A stretch of 64,000 nt of DNA, taken from Zerene cesonia (taxonomy: Eukaryota; Arthropoda; Insecta; Lepidoptera; Pieridae). The stretch lies in assembly GCF_012273895.1 (NCBI RefSeq), contig NC_052110.1:5022001-5086000 (forward strand), in the 5' to 3' direction. How positions within the stretch are numbered: position 1 is the first letter of the stretch; every line of letters begins with the position of its first letter. A model generated the notes under the pieces. That model did no database searches and was not told the DNA's origin. It saw only the letters and a program-made list of their open reading frames with translations. The translations under genes were made by a program, and so were the position numbers. This document shows, in pieces, positions 56,475 through 64,000 of this stretch.

Positions 56475-56864
56475 TAGGACTTAGCATACATTTATGTGTA
56501 CGGTAGTGTTGTCCGCAGTGATATTCAGCGGTTGTTGTAAACTTATCATATTATATAAATGTTCGTGTTTAACCACAGTTTTTAAACTAGTGTAAATTAG
56601 ATTTGAATTATTCGTTAATTCACGAACTAAACGCGCACTCAATACGTTGCGGTTAATTATGATAATAATAATTAAAATACACATTCATTTGGATGGCACT
56701 CTATTAGTATTTCGTTTAATATGTTTTATTTTACTGGGTTTGTTCCTGTATCGCGTTTTGATAGTCTTTTAAATAAAAATAATTATGAAGGACTCCTTTG
56801 TATCAATTTGAATGATTTTAAATGTTAATATGTTAATATTGTAGTAGTTAAGGTTTTGTTTTGA

Positions 56865-57068
56865 CCGCCTCCTTGGCACAGTGGTTAACTCGTGAGCGTA
56901 GAACCGAGGGGTCCTGGGTTCAATTCCCGGTGGGGACGCACAGAAAAAAATGTCTCGGTCTGGCAGGACACAGAAGGCTGATCACCTACTTGTCCGTAAA
57001 GAAAATCGATCAGTGAAACAGATGAACATCATCAGCCCCATACCCCAGTAGGGGACACGGGACTTCAC
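56865..57068 (+). mobile_element. Second tRNA-derived SINE family
   Basis: CGCCTCCTTGGCACAGTGGT (box A-like) and GGGTTCAATTCCCGG (box B with T-stem pairing) at tRNA spacing, then a body ending CATCAGCCCCATACCCCAGT and GGGGACACGGGACTTCAC. Distinct from family B; one copy in the window. The tRNA-like head alone lacks a complete clover-leaf, so it is not a tRNA gene. Confidence 0.78.
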
Positions 57069-58189
57069 TTTTTAAGGTTTTAATATAATGTTAAAAACTG
57101 TGTATAAAAAGCAACTCAATGAATGAACAATAACAAGAAAATAAGTTAGACAATTACAATTCAGAATTTTGCATTTTTAATCTTATTAGCTTGTTACTAA
57201 GACAGTTTTTAGGATGATTATATTATTTTATAAAACGTTTATTTGAATATTGGCAAACATCCAAAAGTATCACAACCTTTCATCGCACTGGTGCCAGTGT
57301 CATGTTGGATTGTTCACATCCCTATCAGATATAATTACGATAATATATAGTAACACAAAGTTTTATGATCTCAACAGTTTCGCGAAAAGCATTTTCTCTA
57401 GAACGTATTATTTTATTCTGTATACAATCAAAATAAGCTGTACTTTTGTGAATTTTAATTTGAGTGATCTTATAAGAAGATTTAGCAGGCAAAGAAAGCT
57501 CGGGCTAATTAAAAAGTCAAATTGTTAGGGACATAAATACAGACAATTTGGGCCCTTTGTTACAAAAACTTCGTATTTCTTATCCTATTACAAAGCAGTT
57601 TCGTATTTAAGTACGCATCTTATAAATTATGCATTTCAGTATTATAAGAGTTAATATAATTTAATTATAGTAACTCTTATAATAATATATATAATAATGA
57701 TATATAATAATTAAAGTTTTTATAATTATAAAGTTTGGTCTAATAGACAATGAAAAGGAATCGGCCCTTGTCGTGAGCTCACGTTACTATAATATTGTAG
57801 TCTAGAATATCATGCAATCTATTTATTTCAATGAAATTAACCTATCAGTTTATCACCAAAAGCAGTTTATTTAAATTTCAAATTGAAAATAACGGCGCAT
57901 CCACTCAAAGAAATTGCATTAACAAATAACACATAATGCTGCAGATGCTTTCACATTGCATATAACAAATATATATTAGTGTCTTGTTCTCTAAGATATT
58001 TTGAAATTGTGCATCTGACAGAAGAGGTTATATTTCGCTTGCACGCTGGTGTTAATGAAAATTACAGTTTACATTCCGTGTATGGTATACGGTACGTTTT
58101 AGCGTGTGGTTAGTGCTTTGGTGTGGAAACTTAAATTAAATTAGACGAATTAAGATTAATGGCAGCTGCGTCGTACCTTTATAAGAATA
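57069..58189. other. Intergenic 1.1 kb
   Basis: A 14-bp inverted repeat (TATTATAAGAGTTA at 57640-57653, complement at 57671-57684). No recognised gene; the 92-codon frame at 57250-57528 is not supported. Confidence 0.45.
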
Positions 58190-58392
58190 CTAGCTATAAC
58201 CCGCGGCGTCACTCGCTTGGTACACGGGTGAAAAGTAGCCTATGTGTTGAAGACCAGAATCTTTCTCTGTATAAATATAAATTTCATACAGATACGATAA
58301 GACGTTTTTTCTTAAGAGTAACAAACATCCATACATTCATCCATCCCTCTATCCAGTTACAAACTTTCACGTGTATAATATTAGTAGTATGG
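58190..58392 (-). mobile_element. Helitron-like element, diverged subfamily
   Basis: On the + strand starts CTAGCTATAACCCGCGG and ends CACGTGTATAATATTAGTAG. The middle differs from family A (AAGTAGCCTATGTGTTGAAG). Confidence 0.6.
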
Positions 58393-59034
58393 TTATTAGG
58401 TCTTACGTATATCAAATTATTGACTTTCATGGCTTCATATAGTATAGGGTTATGCCGTTTTTTTATTAATTGTGCTGATTATCAAACTACAATTTAGCAT
58501 TTAACGTAAATATGGCTCTTTATCTTTTTATAGTGGATAAAGGAAGGAAACAATTATTACTTATTAACACCGATGGTATCCTTATTTAAAGATTAGGTAT
58601 ACGTTAATATATTTTATGCCATGATAAAATTTAATAGTATAAGTTAGGTACATTATTGGAAATAAATTATGAAGAACAAAAATCTAATAAACTTATAAAG
58701 AATGTGTTCTGTTATCATGTTGTTAATAAATACAGGTTTTCATACGGCAGGTTGCAGCATTCACCAAATGTATTTTAAATGTGTTTTTAACGTGTGATGT
58801 GATGTTTCCTTACCTTATATTACATATTAGCTATGTGTTCGGTATTTATTAGATTCTTTTAAATATTTCCTTTTCGTCGATAAACAAACATTCTTAAAGA
58901 ATCATTTCATCGTTTGCAGTTAATAAATCTATAGCGACCTATGTTGTGTATTAATATGCTATTCAAATATAAATTTATACAAGAGTTTCAAAAAAATCTC
59001 TGTGTTCAATCATTTTACTTCTAAAATATATCAA

Positions 59035-59190
59035 TCCTATCCTATCCTATCCTATCCTACTAATATAAATGCGAAATTTGTGAGGATGGATGTATGTGTA
59101 TGTTTGTTACTCTTTCACGAAAAAAACTACTGAATCGATTGCAATGAAATATGGTACGTAGATATAGAGTTACGCGGCTGAAACCGCGAG
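59035..59190 (+). mobile_element. Truncated Helitron-like element (family A) with expanded TCCTA start
   Basis: Five perfect TCCTA units (59035-59059) precede CTAATATAAATGCG. The middle of the element is deleted and the 3' end stops in the hairpin (GGCTGAAACCGCGAGGC). Confidence 0.7.
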
Positions 59191-59631
59191 GCTATCCTTA
59201 TATAACTGTAGAAGTAAAAAATAAGGAAAATTAAAACAACATACACAACAAGTTTGTCCAGTATTTTCAATTTACTGTATATTTCCATTTTACTGTATTT
59301 GATCTTAGAAGTAAAAAAAAAATACAAATAATGTGATTGTTTTTTTTTGTATATGGCATAACAATTTAGTTAAGCATATACGTAAACCCTCGGCCTTGTA
59401 TTCTGGTATATCGACCATCAGAGCAAAAGCTGAATCTTACACTAATGGAAGGGTCCAATAACATAAATGCTGCACGTATAAACGTATCATTCTCCCTTCT
59501 TACGATTATAGTGGGGAGTTTTATTAGATTTTTTGTTGTTTTTTTAGTTACGTTAAGTGACGCTCTGTAATAGAAGCTTCATTAATTTTACAGCATTTAG
59601 AAACAATTAATTATGTAATTGTTTTTAACAA

Positions 59632-59733
59632 AAAATTAAACTGCCTTCAAATCGTCATAACGAGACCAAGTTTCAATGGGACAACACGAGAAGCACCAGT
59701 CTAATTGAAAACGTCCTTTTTGAAGTCGGTTAA
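59632..59733. repeat. Family C repeat
   Basis: CTGCCTTCAAATCGTCATAA, CCAAGTTTCAATGGGACAAC and CTTTTTGAAGTCGGTTAATA; same orientation as the 40124 copy. Confidence 0.6.
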
Positions 59734-60558
59734 TAAATTTTTTAAATGTGAAATAATTGACCACTTTTGCTAAATGTTTAATTGCTAATTTAAATATTCT
59801 CACAAAAAAATCGTAATTCGACCATTTAATCTTCTAATTAGATTCCTTTTTATCTTTTTTGTAATGTCTTTCTTCATACAAAAATGTTTAACTGGCCTAA
59901 ACCAGTTTTATCCAACACACCCACATGTACCATCCACCTTTATATATGTATATAGGTACTTGTATAGGTGTCCGTCTAATACATAAACAAAACTACGGAA
60001 CATAAATTCCCTATTAATTCCCAACTTCGCACAGAACTAATGGACCTTAATAAGTTTAATGGGATATTCTGTGTGTTAGACTAGTTCGTTCCCGCGGGAT
60101 CTCTCGCCACTCACATTAATGACAAATCATTAGTTGGCTCGTTGATTTAAATAAACAGCGCAAAATACCTTGTTGCGTGTTATATTCAGCGTGTTTGTTC
60201 GTTAAATCTTTTGATGGATAATTAAAACATGTCCCTTTTAATTAATTATAGTTTTCACTAGATTTATCGTGAAATATAACACAAAAATAGCCGTTATTGT
60301 ACTTTGAAACAAAGGAAGTTTATTATAAAAGACAATTCAATTTTATAAAGAAACTTTGATATTGCCTAGGATTAGAAAACTATTGAGATGCAACAAGCAA
60401 ATGGAGTTTTAGCTAATAAACTATAACGTTTTAATAAAGAAAACTGCCGAATACTTTGTCGTGAGTGTAAATACATCAAACCTTTACATAATATCGTAAT
60501 TCAAAAAAAATAAAATAATAAAATATAGTTTAAATATACGGTACATTTACAAAAAAAA

Positions 60559-60857
60559 GCAGTGGTGGCTCAGTGATGAGAACCTCGGACTTCAAAATCG
60601 ATAAGTCGGGGTTCGAGACCGGGTGAGCGTACAGGAAATAAATTGATTTTTCAATTTATCTGCGCATGTAGATAACATCACCACTGCTTAAAACGGTGAA
60701 GGATAACATCGTGAGGAAACCGGCATGTCCGAGAATCAAAAGTTCGACGACATGTGACATCTGCCAACCCGCACTTGGCCAGCGTGGTGGATTATGGCCT
60801 GAACCCTCATAGGAGGCCTGTGTCCCAGCAGTGGGAACATATATGGGCTGATGATGA
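60559..60857 (+). mobile_element. tRNA-derived SINE (family B), full length
   Basis: GCAGTGGTGGCTCAGTGATG head, GGTTCGAGACC box B, (GAT)n tail cut short. An A-run lies at the 5' junction. Reverse-strand open frames over it are spurious. Confidence 0.87.
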
Positions 60858-60972
60858 ATACGCTACATTTATATTTTTGTTCTAATTGAATTCTTAATAA
60901 ATAATTAAAGGTAAGCTTAGGTAAAGACATGACTAATATTGGATTAGAATGTTATTTATTTTGTTTATAAAA

Positions 60973-61263
60973 CTAGCGATCCGCAGACCTTGCTAATAAG
61001 TAATAAACACGTGCATATCGAATGGTAAAAGTGAAATCAGTCCGGTAGTCCCTGAGATTTGCACCATCAAACTCATCAACAAACTCTTAAGCTTAATTAG
61101 TTTAGTACAGCTATTAATTCATATAGCTACATGTTTCATAACCAATAACCTTCCTCAATATATAGGCTATATAACACTGAAATAATTTTTCAAATCGAAC
61201 CAGTAGTTCCCGAGAATATCGCGTTCCAACAAACAAACTATTCAGCTTTATAATATTAGTATA
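60973..61263 (-). mobile_element. Two CTAG/family E-type fragments, reverse orientation
   Basis: 60973 opens CTAGCGATCCGCAGACC and runs to about 61110. 61165-61263 ends ACTATTCAGCTTTATAATAT then TAGTATA, the reverse of the family E start. They may be one element plus a truncated relative. Confidence 0.45.
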
Positions 61264-62117
61264 CATCATTTAGTAGATTAAACGTAATCAAACTTATTAA
61301 TGTATGTCTGTTGGGTACTGTATAATAAAAAAAAGCTGAAATATAATAAATGTTAAACGCTCATTCTACAATTATCTTAAATGACATCATCAGTATTTTA
61401 ACTGAGCGCACAATAACTTTCAAAAGATTTATTATTTTGTGTCAATCGAGTATCAACGCTCTGATTCCGTACTATTATTGATTCAAAATAATTATTATCG
61501 TCGAATGCGATGTTCCCAATGGAAATGTGAAACAAAGAAAGACTCTTATTTTAATATATTTGTTAGTTTAAATCTGTCGAAAAAGAGTGCATCGTTGAAT
61601 CATTTACAATGGCTTTGTTCAATCAATTTTGGATATTGTCGTTTTATATAAAGGCGATTTAACTGTATATTAAGTGAGAAATGTGATTAATAATAATAAT
61701 AAAAATCATCTTCATTTAGTCCTCACAACATTAGTACATAACATAAACTTAAAAATACAGATAAGAGAAAGGATAACGTTGTGAGAGACTGGTGCCTGAA
61801 GTAGACTACATAGAAGTCTGAGGTACATGTCACTAGCCCCCCGCGCGGATAGATTATATTTGTAGGGCAGATCTCAATTATATCGAAAGTCTGGGACATT
61901 GAAGTTAATCTCTAAACGTAATAATTTCTAAATGAACAATTTGAACACATTTTCTATGCTATTTTTTAGGGATCATTCAATTCTATAAGTCAACTTCCAC
62001 TAACCATTCCTAATTGTCGACAATGTCAATACGCAGTAGTATGTACACTAGTATGAAAACTAGTTTGGGAATTTGGGAAGCCATATTTTTAATAGTGGGC
62101 GTTAATAACAATTAGTG

Positions 62118-62291
62118 ATATCTTACATACAAAATTCCCGTGTCACAATTTTAGTTACCAAACTCCTCCGAAACGGCTGAACCGATTCTTATAAAATTTT
62201 GTGTGCATATGTCTGAGAATTGGACAACATCCATTTTTCATAACCCTAAATGATAAGAGTGAGGCAGATCAGCGTTTGCCGAGTCAGCTAG
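62118..62291 (+). mobile_element. Family G Helitron-like element
   Basis: Contains ACTCCTCCGAAACGGCTGAA and ends GCGTTTGCCGAGTCAGCTAG. Orientation opposite to the 16216 copy. Confidence 0.58.
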
Positions 62292-62297
62292 TTAATA

Positions 62298-62472
62298 TAT
62301 ATAATTCTCGTTCGTATAATCTCAATGTTAATAAGTCACAATGTTAGTTACCATACTCCTCCGAAACGGATGGGTCGGTTCTCATGAAACTTTTGTACAT
62401 ATCGGACAGGTCTGAGAATCGGCGAACGTTAATTTTTGATACATCTAAGAGGCATAACAGCGGTTTAATTAG
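62298..62472 (+). mobile_element. Family G element, second copy, 3'-truncated
   Basis: Contains ACTCCTCCGAAACGGATGGG and TGAGAATCGGCGAACGTTAA, fading at ATAACAGCGG with no CTAG. It follows the first copy in the same orientation. Confidence 0.55.
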
Positions 62473-63558
62473 TTACATTAGTACTCCTCCAGTATATAAT
62501 TTATTCCTTTATTGAACTTTAGCTATTTCCATTAGTTTAGAAATCGCCAAACTAATATCTGACGTTAAAAAGCCTCTAGTTGATGACCATCCAACTTGGC
62601 TAAGCCGACACAAGAACAGTTTAGGCACGTAGCCTCTGCCTCCGTCAATTAATAACGATGATTATATTATTAGAACATTCGAGATGGACGGGCGATTGGA
62701 GCTTAATACTGTATTATCAAATTAATATCGTGATTTGGGGAGACGTTCAGTGTATTAATAATGCATTATTGAAATATAAACTTCATGTCTCCTCTGAGGT
62801 TATTAATGTTACAAAAACAACCGATTTCAAATAACGGACTTCTTGCCCGCAGTTCCGTTTTAAGATCTGTCTGTCTCATCTGTGCATAAAATATTTCTAG
62901 GATCAAGATCTGTCAAAATCTATTTAATAATTACCTTTTTATTTATTCAGATGATTAATCAATCTTTGTGAACCATGAAATAAAATAAATTATCTCTTCA
63001 CTCAAAATTTTGAATATTATTTAAAGCATAGTAAATTTTGAAATGGGTACTTGCGAAATGGCTGAAAAACATTGTATGTGACTCGTTTTGGGCTATGTTT
63101 ATTACTTATTTACTTATAATAAAGTCCTTAAACTGATATAAATGTTTTTTCAAGAGTGCTGTATATAATTGCACAGAACAAAAAGCTCTTTGTCTTTTCT
63201 TAAGTTGATATAATCTTTTAGAATACTGAGAATGGAGATAGTAGTCCACTATCGTAGTGGGTGTTCGATAAAGCCACAGATTAAAAGGTCGTTATAATAT
63301 ACTTTATGGATGTAGGGTGTAAACCTCAATACATTTCAATGTTAAGTACTTAAATTCATGCATTCGCTCCATAGCGGTGAATGTGTACAATTTAAAAAAC
63401 ACATTTAAACTGCACTTTAAACTGTAGCGAAACAGAACTTTGCGTCGTTTGGGCTTAAACGCGATCGAATGAAAATATTCTTCCGCTTATTTCCATAGTT
63501 TGTACGCGAATAGTTGGTGTTTCACCAATAAGAAAGTGTAGCACATGCTGTATTATAT

Positions 63559-63696
63559 CTAGACTAATATAAAGCTGAAGAGTTCGTTTGTTTGAACACG
63601 CTTATCCCAGGAGCTGCTGGTCCGATTTGAAAATTTATTCCAGTGTTAGATAATCATTTGAGGGTGACGTGAGGGAAATTACGGAGCAAAGATAGT
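63559..63696 (+). mobile_element. Family E repeat
   Basis: CTAATATAAAGCTGAAGAGT, a GTTTGTTTG run, GCTGGTCCGATTTGAAAATT, ending near ACGGAGCAAAGATAG. The best-preserved copy of this family here. Confidence 0.58.
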
Positions 63697-63875
63697 ATCG
63701 CATAGCATGCTTGTTAGTTAATCAGTTATATTTACATATGGAGAGATTTCAATCCCACTTTAGATAGAGAGAATAGCATTTTTAGTGGCTTATTGAAATG
63801 ACAGACAGACAGACAAACCAACAGACATAGTTATTTTTCTTTTAATAACGTAAGCAGGATTTTTAAGCATAAATA

Positions 63876-64000
63876 ATCATCATCATCGGGGCATATAAGT
63901 GCCCACTGGGACAGAGGCCTCGTGGCTTCTATGTGGGTTCAGGCCATAATCCAGCACGCTGGCCAAGTGTGGGTTGGCAAATGTCACGTGTCATCGACCT
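63876..64000 (-). mobile_element. SINE (family B), cut by the window edge
   Basis: (TCA)n, then a variant 3' end (GCATATAAGTGCCCACTGGG), GGTTCAGGCCATAATCCAGC and ACGCTGGCCAAGTGTGGG. It runs off the window; boxes A and B are not visible. Confidence 0.72.

Noticed and set aside
56865..56940. tRNA gene
   Set aside because: It has box A and B but no complete clover-leaf and is followed by a SINE body; it is the head of a SINE.
1..64000. CRISPR arrays, bacterial operons, phage or viral genes
   Set aside because: No spacer-repeat pattern, no packed genes and no viral protein was seen; the window is animal nuclear DNA.

Overview
The window is animal nuclear DNA, almost certainly from a moth or butterfly. 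It is AT-rich, its coding exons are short and flanked by GT-AG introns, and it is strewn with Lepidoptera-type dispersed repeats: Helitron-like non-autonomous elements ending in CTAG, tRNA-derived SINEs, and the 'GACTTC...' and 'GGGCGGTGGTAAT' repeat families. There is no bacterial-style gene packing. Most of the 64 kb is intron or intergenic sequence, and most long reading frames in it are chance or lie in transposons.

Two genes can be reconstructed. (1) The 3' half of a classic cadherin on the + strand, eight exons from 379 to 12214 that join in frame into 468 residues. They encode the end of the membrane-proximal cysteine-rich region, one EGF module, one laminin-G module, a single membrane span, a p120-catenin site and a beta-catenin site. 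One EGF plus one LamG directly before the membrane, and the C-terminal sequence, fit the arthropod E-cadherin shotgun (shg) better than N-cadherin. The 5' exons lie outside the window. (2) A complete small multi-span membrane protein on the - strand, five coding exons between 41822 and 36494 that join in frame into 250 residues. It has an N-terminal CC pair, several membrane spans and a cytoplasmic PPSY motif. A non-coding first exon with an initiator-like start near 44119 is proposed.

Layout: 1-12214 shg exons and introns, with a 1000-N gap at 769-1768 in intron 1; about 12215-13600 shg 3'UTR; 13600-36190 intergenic repeats, including an intact-ended hAT derivative at 20025-20688 with an 8-bp target duplication; 36194-44119 the minus-strand gene with SINE and Helitron copies in its introns; 44120-64000 intergenic, with a second 1000-N gap (45651-46650), many Helitron and SINE copies and one non-LTR retrotransposon remnant.

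No new multi-gene system was found. The items most worth checking are the hAT derivative, a 49-bp near-perfect palindrome, a 22-bp copy of shg coding sequence in the next intron, a 10-bp-periodic repeat in the shg 3'UTR, 5-bp (TCCTA) variation at Helitron 5' ends, and identical 77-bp sequences on either side of an assembly gap. All calls come from reading the sequence; no database search was run.
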